From assembly GCF_907164575.1 (NCBI RefSeq), contig NZ_CAJQYY010000032.1, positions 1-64,000 on the forward strand: DNA of 64,000 bases, written 5' to 3'. This DNA comes from Paraburkholderia gardini (lineage in GTDB: Bacteria > Pseudomonadota > Gammaproteobacteria > Burkholderiales > Burkholderiaceae). The notes beneath the pieces are model-generated. The model was not told the origin of the DNA. It ran no database searches and saw only the letters and a program-made list of their open reading frames with translations. This document shows positions 1 through 9,600 of the stretch, one piece after another (the first letter of the stretch is position 1; every line of letters starts with the position of its first letter). Both the position numbers and the translations under genes were made by a program.

Positions 1-379
1 TCTGGTTCGAATCGTCGTCGATCGCCTGCTTGCCGAGGATCACCAGCTGGGGCTGTTCCCTGTCGACCAGCGCCTTGAGCAGCTTGGCAACGGCCAGCGG
101 CTGCAGCTCTTCATTCGACTCGATCAGGATCGCGCGGTCCGCGCCAATCGCCAGCGCCGTGCGCAGCGTTTCCTGACATTGCGTCACGCCACACGATACG
201 GCGATCACTTCAGTCGCCACGCCCGCTTCCTTCAGGCGCACCGCTTCTTCCACCGCGATCTCGTCGAACGGATTCATCGACATCTTCACGTTCGCGATGT
301 CCGGACCTGTGTTGTCCGATTTGACGCTAACTTTCACATTGGCATCGATCACCCTTTTTACTGCTACAAACACTCTCAT
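1..379 (-). CDS. etfB: Electron transfer flavoprotein beta subunit (partial, C-terminus outside window)
   Basis: N-terminal 126 residues of EtfB, running off the left edge. With EtfA it forms the soluble FAD/AMP heterodimer that takes electrons from acyl-CoA dehydrogenases and passes them to ETF-ubiquinone oxidoreductase. The translation has the family signature MNPFDEIAVEEAVRLKEAG near residue 35, followed by EVIAVS, QETLRTALAIGADRAIL and LGKQAIDDDSNQ, all standard EtfB blocks. The ATG at 377-379 has a good ribosome site (GGAGAAGG). Two cysteines at about residues 62 and 66 (SCGVTQCQ) stand where other EtfB proteins mostly have small residues. The gene points away from the island, but with at least six ACADs in the next 30 kb it is probably a dedicated electron acceptor; etfA would be expected just outside the window (inference). 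Confidence 0.95.
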   Translation of the reverse strand, partial: MRVFVAVKRVIDANVKVSVKSDNTGPDIANVKMSMNPFDEIAVEEAVRLKEAGVATEVIAVSCGVTQCQETLRTALAIGADRAILIESNEELQPLAVAKLLKALVDREQPQLVILGKQAIDDDSNQ

Positions 380-699
380 TGCCTTCTCCGCACTTTAACG
401 CAAACATAATGTGGCATCGGAGGCATCCTCCTCGCGATACCGAAAAGCAGTGTGTTCCCAACGTTACACCTGATGCCGTGAGAGGCAGCAGGGGTAACGG
501 CGTTAATACGCGCATCGACCGCGATGTGCATTTTCGGACAACTCATCGAAGGAGTCGAATTCAAGAATCACTGTATTGAGTCGATGTGTAAATGGACCCA
601 ATACATGTTCCGTATTTCTGAAAATACGGTCTTGTGCAGGGCTTCCGCTAAAAACCGTCCCGAGCACCTGTCCGGCACGCGAGACGGTTTGGCGAGGCG
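380..699. other. Intergenic, etfB upstream region
   Basis: 320 bases between the etfB start and the porin stop codon. It must carry the etfB promoter, but I see no convincing -35/-10 pair, and no small reading frame with family resemblance. It is less GC-rich than the flanking genes. Confidence 0.5.
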
Positions 700-1824
700 T
701 CAGAAATTGTGACGCAGGCCGAGGTTGACCGCTGTACTTCCCGAATGCGGCGCCACTGGAGCACCATACGTTATCGACGTGGTCATCGTTCCTTCGTTGT
801 TCACATGGCCGGCCTGCGCATACAGAATTGTGGCTTTGGAAAGGCTGTATTCGACACCCGCGGCGAATTCGAGGGATTTGTTGGCAGAATTGTTTGTGTC
901 CTTGAGATAGTAGATACCGCCTGTCAGCTTCAACGCGGGCGAGAAGCGATATCCGAGGCCGCCGGAATACATGTCAAGATCCACCACGTTCGGCCGGGAC
1001 GGGTCCCGGCCATTTGCGTATGATGCGGACACCGAGAAACCGTGAGTCGTATATTCCGCGCCGGCGTACACGAACCGGTTGTTATCACGGCCAGTGGCGA
1101 CCGTCGTGGCTCCCGGGTTGGTGTCGTGACCGTTATAGTAAATGGCCGCCAGACTGAGTCCGTAGTTGGCATACTTCAGCACCGCGGATTCACGGGTACC
1201 CCCCTGGAAGCTGCCTGCGACACCACCGGGCGCGTATTCCAGCGCAACGCTGACGCCGGCGAACCTGGGGGAGTTATAGACGATCGCGTTACTGTCATAC
1301 AGCGCGCCGAGCGGTCCGTTGGTGGAGGTGCCGACCCAGCCCGCGGACTGATTCATACCTAGCCAGGTGGTCAGAATGCTGCCGAAGTACTGGCCGCCGC
1401 GTACGTCAGTCTCGGCGAGAGCATAAGCCATCGGTGCGAACTGACGACCTGCGTTGAGCGAGCCAAACGGGCCAGACACGCCGACGCTCGCTTCCTGATT
1501 GAACAATGCTGATACCCCCGGCGTATCAGACAGCCGAAGCGCGCCGGTGTTGCTTGTGAATGCGCCTTGTAACCTGAAATGAACGGAGTATCCCCCGCCG
1601 ATATCTTCGGTTCCCTTAAGGCCCCACACGCTTGAGTAGATTCCGCCATCCTTGAGCGCATAAACCCGTCCAAGGTTTTTAGCCGCTGGATTGAACGATG
1701 CCGCGGACGTGCTTTGATAGAGCAGACCTGAATCGAGCACGCCATAGAGCGTCACCGAGGATTCTGCGTATGCCGTGCTGCCAAGCGTAGCCATTGTAGC
1801 CATCACGAACCATTTCAACTTCAT
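700..1824 (-). CDS. Outer-membrane general porin (Porin_4/OmpC-like family)
   Basis: 374-residue trimeric beta-barrel porin of the beta-proteobacterial type, for diffusion of small hydrophilic or anionic solutes. It starts with a clear signal peptide (about 20 residues, ending AYA before ESSVTLYGVLDSGLLY), shows repeated barrel strands and the loop segment with YYLKDTNNS, and ends in the outer-membrane signature LGLRHNF with terminal phenylalanine. Ribosome site GGAGAGGAGACGAA precedes the ATG. Its position at the island edge suggests it admits the island's substrate, but porins of this family are abundant in Burkholderia and specificity cannot be read from sequence. Its C-terminus resembles the porin relic at 32164-32385. 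Confidence 0.93.
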   Translation of the reverse strand: MKLKWFVMATMATLGSTAYAESSVTLYGVLDSGLLYQSTSAASFNPAAKNLGRVYALKDGGIYSSVWGLKGTEDIGGGYSVHFRLQGAFTSNTGALRLSDTPGVSALFNQEASVGVSGPFGSLNAGRQFAPMAYALAETDVRGGQYFGSILTTWLGMNQSAGWVGTSTNGPLGALYDSNAIVYNSPRFAGVSVALEYAPGGVAGSFQGGTRESAVLKYANYGLSLAAIYYNGHDTNPGATTVATGRDNNRFVYAGAEYTTHGFSVSASYANGRDPSRPNVVDLDMYSGGLGYRFSPALKLTGGIYYLKDTNNSANKSLEFAAGVEYSLSKATILYAQAGHVNNEGTMTTSITYGAPVAPHSGSTAVNLGLRHNF

Positions 1825-3005
1825 TTCGTCTCCTCTCCTTTGTTATAAAAGTCCGAAAAACAGAGATCGATTCGCGACTACTTTCATCGCCCGAGCGCTT
1901 ATCGATATGGTGCATACGTTTCCGATTCTTTCGGTCCTGCTGGTTCCGGCTTTCTTTGTTAACCGCGTTGCCGGAATCCGGGTGCGACATCAGTCAGACG
2001 AGATGCGCCTTTTGAACCGCCGCTCCGGGAAGCACGGCCACATCCGCCTTCATTAGCGAGCTGCGGTGAGACGCCAATGAATTACCCGGCGTCTGCCAGA
2101 AGGGACGCGAAATTTGCGGCCAGTAGCATGCGGTACGCCGGTTCATCGTTCAGACGTGCCTTGGGAACATCGCTCGCAACGTATCGGCCCTTGAACGGGT
2201 GAGTGTCTCGCGAAAGCGCGCCGGTTTTATCGCGCCGATGACTGTCGTCCATGTGTTCGGGGTGAGTCGATCCTGCTGGAAGCCATTCGTCCTGAGAGGT
2301 GCTTTAACGCGCGCTAACGTTCCTGCTCGCAACGCCACCGGTCCATCTTCGCCTGAAGCCCAAGGTTATACGGTGTACGTTTGTCTCCTCAACTGAAAGA
2401 CATTGTCGATTCTCAATTGAAGACTGTCGTAGTCCGATCTACCTATATTGTTGGCACAGCCAGCCCGTCGTTTTCCCTGGTATCTCGCGGAATGGGCCAG
2501 ATAGAGCTATTCCTGTCACGCGCAAATCAAGTGTCTCGAAGACAGGGGTGCACGCGGAGCAAGCGGGTTTGCTCCTGCGTGAAGCGCGGGCTGCCAGCCG
2601 CCACGACGTCGATTTTCTCGCGGGGACGCCGCGTTGAAGGTCGCTCGCAAGTTTCTTTGGGCTTGCGCCGCATCGCGTCCGCGGCCGATGCGATTTTCGC
2701 GATCGATGCGGGACTCAAGGCAGACCGAAGTTCACCGGGGAGGCCGTGTCGCTTTGGTCCGGGAGCGCGCATGAATAGCGGCGCAGACGACGGGCGCCAG
2801 AGAAATTGTCGAGGGCAGCGAGGCCTGTCCGACCGACGAACCCGCTATCGACTTCCGTCAGTCCCATTGACTTTCGCGGAGAGCTGAACGGGACGCCCCT
2901 TGCTATGTCTGTTTCGTCGAAAGAAGCGGCAAGGGGATGTGCCTCCGACGGTCACCTGCTTTTGCGCCGCAGACCCGAAGGAACGCCAGGCCGACGGCGG
3001 GTTTC
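1825..3005. other. Long gene-poor interval, probably decayed sequence
   Basis: About 1.2 kb without a convincing gene. The first part holds the porin leader. On the minus strand, 2082-2252 could encode a 56-residue peptide (ending LLAANFASLLADAG) whose frame stays open somewhat further upstream without another start; it has no good ribosome site. On the plus strand, around 2529-2640, an open stretch reads GVHAEQAGLLLREARAA before a stop, and neighbouring frames contain further short protein-like pieces. I recognise no family in any of them. The pattern of short protein-like pieces in changing frames suggests a degraded gene or genes rather than a regulatory desert. Confidence 0.4.
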
Positions 3006-4577
3006 TCACGCTACGCCACGCTTCTGATTCGCCCAGAACGTCTCGCGCAATGTGTTCTTTTGAATCTTTCCAACAGGTGAGATGGGGAGGGACTCGCGAA
3101 ACTCTACGCTACGGGGGCATTTGTATCCCGCGATGCGTTCACGACAATGAGCCTGAATTGCCTCTGCTGTGGCGACCTCGCCGGGCTTCGCGACGATTAT
3201 GGCGTGAACGGATTCGCCCCATCTGTCATTCGGTATTCCGATAACAGCGCATTGAGCGACAGCCGGATGGCTCGAGATCGCGTTTTCGACTTCGGCGGAA
3301 TAGATGTTTTCGCCTCCGGAGACAATCATGTCCTTCAGGCGATCGACAACGTAAAGCAGACCGTCGTCATCCATGTAGCCACCGTCGCCCGTGTGCATCC
3401 AGCCGTCGCGAAGCGTTTCGGCCGTAACCTCCGGCAGGTTCCAGTAGCCAAGCATCACATTGGGGCCACGTACGACAATTTCACCGGTTGTACCGCGCGG
3501 CACTTCCCGGCCTTGTGGATCAACGATCTTGACTTCAACGCACATCAGCGGCTTGCCCGCAGCGCGCATCTTGCCGTTGGCATAGGCTTCCTCTGTATGG
3601 TATTCCGGCCCAAGCGATGCACAGACGGGAGAGAGTTCCGTCATGCCGTAGCCCTGGACAAATTCAGCCTTGGGAAACGTCTTCTGTGCACGCCGAAGGA
3701 GCGTTTGCGAAATCGGCGAAGCGCCGTACATGATTCGTGTGAGAGAAGACTTGTTCAGGCCTGTGCTTTCAGCCGCATGGTTGTCGATCCAGTCAATCAT
3801 CATCTGGAGCATAGTAGGCGCCAGCATGACCCGATTCACGCCATGCCTGGAAATGGCCTCCATCGTCGTTTGCGGCGTGAAGGTCGGCACCACCACGTGC
3901 ACTCCGCCGCAGGCGAGGAGCGAGTTGATTGCCGCGAAACCGGCCAGGTGGAACATTGGCATTGCATGAAGAAACACCGTGCCCGGTATGACGTGACCAA
4001 CGGCGAGCGTGGCGAGTGCGGCCACGCCGAGGTTCGTATGGCTCAACATCACGCCCTTCGGAAAACCGGTAGTTCCTCCCGTGTAGAAGATGCCAGCCAG
4101 ATCGTCGCCCTGACGCACCGCGTCTTCGACCGGTTCGGACTGGGCAATCAGGCTTTCGTAGTCCAGCATGCCGTCCGGAACATCGCCGTCGCCAGCATAG
4201 ATGATATGTCGTAGTGTGCCGGCTTCGCGCGCCAGTTTGACACCCAGGGCGAGGAACGTTTCGTCGACGATCAGGATGGACGTGCCGGAGTCGTTCAGCG
4301 CATACAGCAATTCGCTTGCGCTCCAGCGGATATTGAGCGGATTCAGAACGCCGCCCGCCCACGGTGTCGCCATGTAGTATTCGATGTATCGAGGCGAGTT
4401 GACTGACAGCATCGCGACCCGTTCGCCGCTTCCGGCGCCCAGTTGCCGAAGCGCCCCTGCGAGCCGCGCAACGCGCGCACCCAGTTCGGCGTAGGTCAAT
4501 GCCTCGCTCTGGAAATGTATCGCTGTCGCATTCGGCCGTTGCTGCACGCTGCGATGCAGCCCTTGTGTCAAGTACAT
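3006..4577 (-). CDS. AMP-forming acyl-CoA ligase (FadD/AMP-binding family)
   Basis: 523-residue adenylate-forming ligase that activates a carboxylic acid with ATP and CoA; this is the probable entry step of the island's pathway. The P-loop motif YTGGTTGFPKG is at residues 165-175, the A5 motif appears as QGYGMTE, then TGDGGYMDDDGLLYVVDR (A7/A8 hinge) and GGENIYSAEVE, and the catalytic lysine lies in PVGKIQKN near the C-terminus. Length and motif order fit medium- or long-chain fatty acyl-CoA ligases and their steroid or aromatic relatives; the acid cannot be deduced. The ATG is preceded by GGAGATGAGAA. It is transcribed away from the regulator at 5136, so the interval between them is a divergent promoter region. 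Confidence 0.93.
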   Translation of the reverse strand: MYLTQGLHRSVQQRPNATAIHFQSEALTYAELGARVARLAGALRQLGAGSGERVAMLSVNSPRYIEYYMATPWAGGVLNPLNIRWSASELLYALNDSGTSILIVDETFLALGVKLAREAGTLRHIIYAGDGDVPDGMLDYESLIAQSEPVEDAVRQGDDLAGIFYTGGTTGFPKGVMLSHTNLGVAALATLAVGHVIPGTVFLHAMPMFHLAGFAAINSLLACGGVHVVVPTFTPQTTMEAISRHGVNRVMLAPTMLQMMIDWIDNHAAESTGLNKSSLTRIMYGASPISQTLLRRAQKTFPKAEFVQGYGMTELSPVCASLGPEYHTEEAYANGKMRAAGKPLMCVEVKIVDPQGREVPRGTTGEIVVRGPNVMLGYWNLPEVTAETLRDGWMHTGDGGYMDDDGLLYVVDRLKDMIVSGGENIYSAEVENAISSHPAVAQCAVIGIPNDRWGESVHAIIVAKPGEVATAEAIQAHCRERIAGYKCPRSVEFRESLPISPVGKIQKNTLRETFWANQKRGVA

Positions 4578-4710
4578 TTCTCATCTCCGTCTATCGTTTT
4601 CGACCACTTTTGCCGGGTTTTGCAGGTGGCGTTGCGTCGAGTAATGCACGTCATTCCGCTGCTGGCCCGAGCCAATATCATCGCAGTATCTACGGGGCGT
4701 TTCCAGCCTA

Positions 4711-4732
4711 CCCCCCCCCATCAAGGGGGGGG
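4711..4732. repeat. Homopolymeric C/G inverted repeat
   Basis: A run of nine C, a short ATCAA loop, then eight G. The arms can form a stem of eight G:C pairs in either strand. No U-run follows, so it is not a standard terminator. Homopolymer tracts of this length are prone to slippage. Confidence 0.75.
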
Positions 4733-5016
4733 CAAATAACCGCTCGCGGAGCCGCTTGGGGCGGGGCTCCGAAAGCGAGCAACGATGCGGGCAGGCACCG
4801 TATCGCGGTATGGGCGGCTCTTTAATCCTGTGAATTCGCGTGCATCCCGGATCTGGAACTCTTTCCCGCGAGAATCACGGCCGTTCGTGTCCGTTGACCC
4901 CGCATGGTTAGCGTGTGTCTTGCCTGCCGTCTGCGGGGCGGCGGTATTGTGCTCCGTGGCGCAGCGGTGCGGCTGGCCTCAACCCGTACGGGCGGCTCAA
5001 CGATTGGGCGGCGGGA

Positions 5017-5022
5017 TATAAT
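5017..5022 (+). promoter_or_regulatory. Possible -10 box (TATAAT) for the LuxR/MalT regulator
   Basis: Perfect TATAAT, notable in this GC-rich stretch, about 115 bases before the preferred regulator start. No good -35 at 17 bases, so it would need an activator or is chance. Confidence 0.3.
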
Positions 5023-5135
5023 CCCTCATCAACTTTGCCGCTCGTTGGTTGCACGCGTCCGGTAAACGCGCGTTTGCGCCCGGCCACGCATCAAGTTTCC
5101 GCCTCATATCCCAGTCCTATACGCCGTTGACTGAA

Positions 5136-7880
5136 GTGTCCCGCTCCCCTGTCCAGATTGAAGCTTCCGTCGCCGGCACCAAACTGGCTCCGCCGCGCGC
5201 GGTGCGTCGTTTGCTGCCACGGGAAGCGTTGCTCGCTCGGCTGGTCGCAACGCGTCGGCAGCGCTTTGTCCTGCTCCGCGGGCCCGCTGGCAGCGGCAAG
5301 ACCACGACCCTGGTGACATGGCGGCAGGCGTTGCTCTCTTTTGATTTCGACGTTGCGTGGCTTTCGCTGACCGTCGACGACAACAATCCCGCGCGTTTCT
5401 TCGACTGCCTGCTGGCGAGCCTGGCGGAGGTGGACCCCGCAATGGTGTGCGAAGTCGCAATGCTTTCGGGAGAGGACTGGGAAGCGTCGAAAGTCGAGCA
5501 CCGGATGATCATGCTCGTCAACGGCATTGCCCGCCGGTCGCGCGAACTGGTGCTAATGCTGGACGACGCGCAGCATCTGACCGATCCCCTGATCACGCTC
5601 GCGCTGCAACACCTGATCGACTACGCCCCCGCTCACTTCCATCTGATCATCGCCTCCCGAAGTGCATTGCAACTTTCCCTGTGGCGCCTCGAGTCTCAGG
5701 GCCAGTGCAGCGAGTTCGACCTGCGCGATCTGCGCTTCTCGCTTGCCGAGTCAGAACAGTTTCTGCGCGACCAGCTAGGCGAAATCGATCCGCGCGACGC
5801 GCAGGTTCTTTACGAACTGACCGGCGGCTGGATTGCTGGCCTGCAGTTGTTCGCGGTGGACCTGAAGGGTCGTCGCGACGGGCGCTATGCCTGTATTCAA
5901 GTGCGTGACGCTCGCAGTTTTGCAGACTATTTCGAGCGCGAAGTGCTGACCCGGCTGGCACCGGGAGATCTTGAGCTGCTGGTATGCCTGTCGATCTGCG
6001 ACCGTTTTTGTCCTTCGTTATGCGCAAACCTGATGGGCCAACCGCATGCATTTGTGCGCATGTCGACCCGGCTCGTTCATCTGGAAGCCGAAAATCTCTT
6101 TCTTGAACAGGTGCGCGGGCGTGACCGGGAAACATGGTACCGGCTGCATCCAATGCTGCGCGAGGCACTGCAGGTCCGCGTCGCTACGCTTTCGGAAACT
6201 GAACGGCGCGCTCTGCACGCAAAGGCCTGGCGCTGGTTCGACCGGAATGGTTTTGTCGACGAAGCCGTGCACCACGCAGTGCTGGCCGATGAGCCGCAAG
6301 CCGCGGCTGAGATGGTGCAGGGCTGCGCGCAGGCGTTGGTAGCGCAGGGCGAGCTTGGCCAGGTTGCCGGTCTGCTGCGGCAGCTTCCAGACGATGTGAT
6401 CGAAGCGCGATTCGATCTGCGCCTTCTGGCCGCACATCTGCAACTGGCGGCGCGCAATCTCGACGTCGCCGCGCAGTCCATCCAGGCAATGCAGGCCGAG
6501 GTTGCACACGGCGGTCTGGATGACCATCAACGCTTCGCGCTGAGCCTGTTGCGTGGCCTTGTCGCACTTCAGCGCGACGACACCGACGCGTTGGCGCTGA
6601 TTCTGCCCGAGCTGCAACGGCCGCCTGCCGATACCGATGACTTCAAGTTATCCGGGTGCAGCAGCATCATGTCCTGGATGTACATGTACACGGGCGAATA
6701 CGAAACGGCCCGCGAAGTGCTCGAGGCCGGCACCCGTCGTGAGGGAGCGCCTCGCGTCGATCTCGTCGCGCGTTGTCTGGCCGGAATGAGCCACGCACTG
6801 GAAGGCAGGATGGTCATCGCGGAAGGCATTTACCGTGAAGTGCTCAAGGACGCGGAAAAATACGGAGCGGCGTACATTGGCGCCGCGTGTATGGCGACAG
6901 GCCTGCTCGGCGATGCTTTGTTCGAGCTCAACGATTTCGACGCTGCGCGCGCGATGCTTGAGGAACGCATCGAGTTCATGGAGCGCGTCTCCATTCCGGA
7001 CATCGTGCTGAGCGCGTTCATAACGCTCGCCGCTGCGCATCGCCTCGCAGGACGGCCTCTGGAAGCTTATGCCTACATAGAACGCCTCGAGGAATACGCG
7101 ATCAAGTATCGCCTTGACAGGCTGCTTGCTCACGCCCTTCTCGAGGCAGTCCGCTGGAACCTCATGCAAGGCGAGCCGGATCAGGCCGACGCCGCGCTGA
7201 AACGCGCCGAAGCACTTGGCGCCCGGTATGCCGGCGCGACTCGTGGGACGGCACTGGAGATTCGGGTCGTTACCCAGCGCGCGCAAATCGACATGTCCCT
7301 ACACCGAAAGGCGTTTGACGACGCCCGTTCGCGGCTGGTTTCACTCGTTGCGATTTCCGAAGAAGGCGGGCGGTGGCGGAGGGCGGCGAGCCTGCGCGTG
7401 CAACTTGCTTCGGCGGAGCTGGCGCGTGGCTCCGATCGTTCGGCCCGGGACAATCTGCTGCAGGCCATTCACCTTGGGCACCGTCTGGGATTGCAACGAA
7501 CGCTTGTCGACGCTGCGCCGGGTCTGACTGAAATGCTGGAAACGATCGTCGAGAAAGAAGCGCTTGAACCAGTTCTCGCGTTCTATGTCCAGCGGCTTAA
7601 GGCGTGTGTCGACGTGACTGGCGCAGGGGTTTCGGTCGCACCAACCGCCGATTCGGGCGGTGGCATAAAGGCGCTCAGCGAACGCGAAACCGAAGTGCTC
7701 GAACTTCTCGCGATGGCTATGCCGAACAAAAGGATTGCACGTGTGCTTGGTGTGACGCCCGAGACGGTCAAATGGCATCTGAAGAACATCTACATCAAGC
7801 TCGGCGTGACGGGCCGTGACGAAGCCGCAGCCCGTCTGCGGGATTTCTCGGGCGGCGTTCCCCCCGTGCAGCCTCACTAG
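5136..7880 (+). CDS. MalT/AlkS-type LuxR-family ATP-dependent transcriptional activator
   Basis: Large signal-sensing activator of the LAL/MalT class: N-terminal NTPase, central TPR-like helical repeats, C-terminal LuxR helix-turn-helix. The Walker A motif GPAGSGKTT follows the family's TKLAPPRAV start block; Walker B is LVLMLDDAQHL. The last 65 residues carry LSERETEVLELLAMAMPN, then the recognition-helix region GVTPETVKWHLKNIYIKLG. An in-frame TTG at 5049 would add 29 residues without family resemblance, so I prefer the GTG at 5136, although neither has a clear ribosome site. AlkS, the alkane-catabolism activator, has this architecture, so control of lipid-like catabolism is plausible. It lies between the divergent CoA ligase and an ACAD; a second member of the family lies at 9601. 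Confidence 0.9.
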   Translation: MSRSPVQIEASVAGTKLAPPRAVRRLLPREALLARLVATRRQRFVLLRGPAGSGKTTTLVTWRQALLSFDFDVAWLSLTVDDNNPARFFDCLLASLAEVDPAMVCEVAMLSGEDWEASKVEHRMIMLVNGIARRSRELVLMLDDAQHLTDPLITLALQHLIDYAPAHFHLIIASRSALQLSLWRLESQGQCSEFDLRDLRFSLAESEQFLRDQLGEIDPRDAQVLYELTGGWIAGLQLFAVDLKGRRDGRYACIQVRDARSFADYFEREVLTRLAPGDLELLVCLSICDRFCPSLCANLMGQPHAFVRMSTRLVHLEAENLFLEQVRGRDRETWYRLHPMLREALQVRVATLSETERRALHAKAWRWFDRNGFVDEAVHHAVLADEPQAAAEMVQGCAQALVAQGELGQVAGLLRQLPDDVIEARFDLRLLAAHLQLAARNLDVAAQSIQAMQAEVAHGGLDDHQRFALSLLRGLVALQRDDTDALALILPELQRPPADTDDFKLSGCSSIMSWMYMYTGEYETAREVLEAGTRREGAPRVDLVARCLAGMSHALEGRMVIAEGIYREVLKDAEKYGAAYIGAACMATGLLGDALFELNDFDAARAMLEERIEFMERVSIPDIVLSAFITLAAAHRLAGRPLEAYAYIERLEEYAIKYRLDRLLAHALLEAVRWNLMQGEPDQADAALKRAEALGARYAGATRGTALEIRVVTQRAQIDMSLHRKAFDDARSRLVSLVAISEEGGRWRRAASLRVQLASAELARGSDRSARDNLLQAIHLGHRLGLQRTLVDAAPGLTEMLETIVEKEALEPVLAFYVQRLKACVDVTGAGVSVAPTADSGGGIKALSERETEVLELLAMAMPNKRIARVLGVTPETVKWHLKNIYIKLGVTGRDEAAARLRDFSGGVPPVQPH

Positions 7881-8271
7881 GAAGCCCGGTTTCGGCCATA
7901 GACGGGGCACACGGCGTCGGAATTTAACTCCAGACACGCAAACATTGCACATCTGCGATCCGGAAATAAAGCACCAAGGGCCAAAGCCAGCATGGTGCTT
8001 CTCGATCCGCAGGGGTTTCTCCTAGTAGGCGGGATTCACGCGCCGGACCGCCGCGCCCCTTGATGCCACGTCGCCGGCATCGGACAAATACATCCACGCC
8101 AGACCAGGCGCGCAAACCCATCAAAACGTCGCCCGGCCCCCCCAAGATGGGTGGCTTTCTTGCGAAAACGCCTCAAGCATGATCAGCGCACTGATGCGTC
8201 GTTTCGCGGGTCGCCAGAAGTGCCGGTGAGCAGCCGATCGATGCGCTTCCCCTTTTTGCGAGGAGTAGTAG
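7881..8271. other. Intergenic with one hairpin
   Basis: 391 bases between the regulator and the ACAD. Contains an 8-base inverted repeat, AAGCACCA (7969-7976) and TGGTGCTT (7993-8000), without a U-run. The ACAD ribosome site GAGGAG is at the right end. No gene was recognised. Confidence 0.5.
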
Positions 8272-9411
8272 ATGGAAGTTATTCGCCGCGTCTATCGTGA
8301 AGATCACGAGCAATTCCGCGTATCTGTGCGGCGCTTTATGGAACGCGAATGCGCGCCACGCCAGCAAGCGTGGAACAAGGAGGGCGAAGTTGATCGTGAG
8401 ACCTGGCTGAAGGCGGGCTGCGAGGGCATGCTGTGCACGACCTTGCCCGCCGAGTACGGCGGCGGCGGCGGTGATTTCGGCCATGCGGCGATCCTTGCGG
8501 AAGAGCTGGCCTATTGCGGCGTGAGCGGATTGTCGATCGGCCTGCACTCGGACATTGTCGCGCCCTACATCAACCGGCTCGGCACAGAAGAACAAAAGAT
8601 GCGCTGGTTGCCGAAGGTCTGCGCCGGCGAAATCATTCTGGCCATCGCCATGACCGAACCCGGCGGCGGCAGCGACCTGAAGTCGGTGCGCACGACGGCC
8701 GTGCGCGAGGGCGACGAATACGTGATCAACGGCAGCAAAACGTTCATCACCAACGGTTGCGTCTCTGACCTGGTGCTGGTCGTGTGCAAGACCGATCCGG
8801 CAGCCGGCGCGAAGGGTGTCAGTCTGATCATGGTGGAGACGAACCGCGAGGGTTTTCGCCGGGGGCGCAAGCTTGAAAAAGTCGGCATGCACGCCCAGGA
8901 CACCGCGGAACTGTTCTTCGACAACGTGCGGGTGCCGGTTGCCAACCGCCTGGGCGAGGAGAACAAGGGGTTCACGTACATGATGCAGGACCTGGCGCAG
9001 GAGCGTTTCATGATCGCAGTGAACGCCGCCGCGAAAGTGGAGCGCCTGCTGGAACAGACACTGGAATACGTGAAAGACCGCAAGGCATTTGGTCAGACTG
9101 TGTGGGACTTTCAGAACACCAGGTTCAAGCTGGCCGATATAAAGGCACAAGCCGTGGCCTTGCGCACCATGGTCGATTACTACATCAGCGAACATATACG
9201 ACGAAAGTTGACCGCCGAAGAAGCGGCGATCGCCAAGCTTTACGCTAGCGAAACCATGTGGAAATGCATCGACGATATGGTGCAGTTGCATGGCGGATAC
9301 GGCTACATGCTCGAATACCCGATTGCGCGCGCCTTTGTCGATATGCGGGTATCACGTATATACGGCGGTACCAATGAGGTCATGCGCGAACTCATATCGC
9401 GCAAGCTCTAG
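8272..9411 (+). CDS. Acyl-CoA dehydrogenase, long-chain (LCAD)-like
   Basis: 379-residue flavoenzyme that introduces the 2,3-double bond into an acyl-CoA and hands electrons to ETF. The FAD/substrate signature AIAMTEPGGGSDL is at about residues 125-135, followed by YVINGSKTFITNG, the helix segment YVKDRKAFGQ and the C-terminal QLHGGYGYMLEYPIAR. The helix-G stretch LAQERFMIA places a glutamate at residue 244 in the position of the catalytic base of LCAD and isovaleryl-CoA dehydrogenase, and the C-terminal loop reads YGGT rather than the YEGT of medium-chain enzymes. Good ribosome site (GAGGAGTAGTAG). It follows a MalT-like regulator, the same arrangement as 9601/12396. Chain length and branching of the substrate are unknown. 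Confidence 0.93.
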   Translation: MEVIRRVYREDHEQFRVSVRRFMERECAPRQQAWNKEGEVDRETWLKAGCEGMLCTTLPAEYGGGGGDFGHAAILAEELAYCGVSGLSIGLHSDIVAPYINRLGTEEQKMRWLPKVCAGEIILAIAMTEPGGGSDLKSVRTTAVREGDEYVINGSKTFITNGCVSDLVLVVCKTDPAAGAKGVSLIMVETNREGFRRGRKLEKVGMHAQDTAELFFDNVRVPVANRLGEENKGFTYMMQDLAQERFMIAVNAAAKVERLLEQTLEYVKDRKAFGQTVWDFQNTRFKLADIKAQAVALRTMVDYYISEHIRRKLTAEEAAIAKLYASETMWKCIDDMVQLHGGYGYMLEYPIARAFVDMRVSRIYGGTNEVMRELISRKL

Positions 9412-9600
9412 TTCTGAATTGCTCCTTCGGGCGCGACGCCGCGTGTCTCGCGGCGTCGCCGCGCCTGGAGCCTGCGTCCAGATGCACGGCTACGGACCCG
9501 GCGGCGCAAAACATCGCAACCGGCCGCCCGTCGTTCGCGCGAACTGAGTGGCCACGTGCAGTACGCGCGTGCGACTACGTGTCTATAACTTCAGTACGCC

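Larger units (their letters stand above)
4578..5135. other. Divergent promoter region between acyl-CoA ligase and LuxR regulator
   Basis: About 560 bases. It contains a C-tract/G-tract hairpin (4711-4732), a second imperfect hairpin at about 4742-4780 (GCTCG and CGGAGCC pairing with GGCTCCG and CGAGC), and a TATAAT box at 5017-5022 that would suit a plus-strand promoter for the regulator, though its -35 region is poor. No coding potential was recognised. Confidence 0.5.

Noticed and set aside
4742..4780. Possible tRNA or sRNA at the second hairpin
   Set aside because: Only one imperfect stem; no further arms, no U-run and no box motifs.
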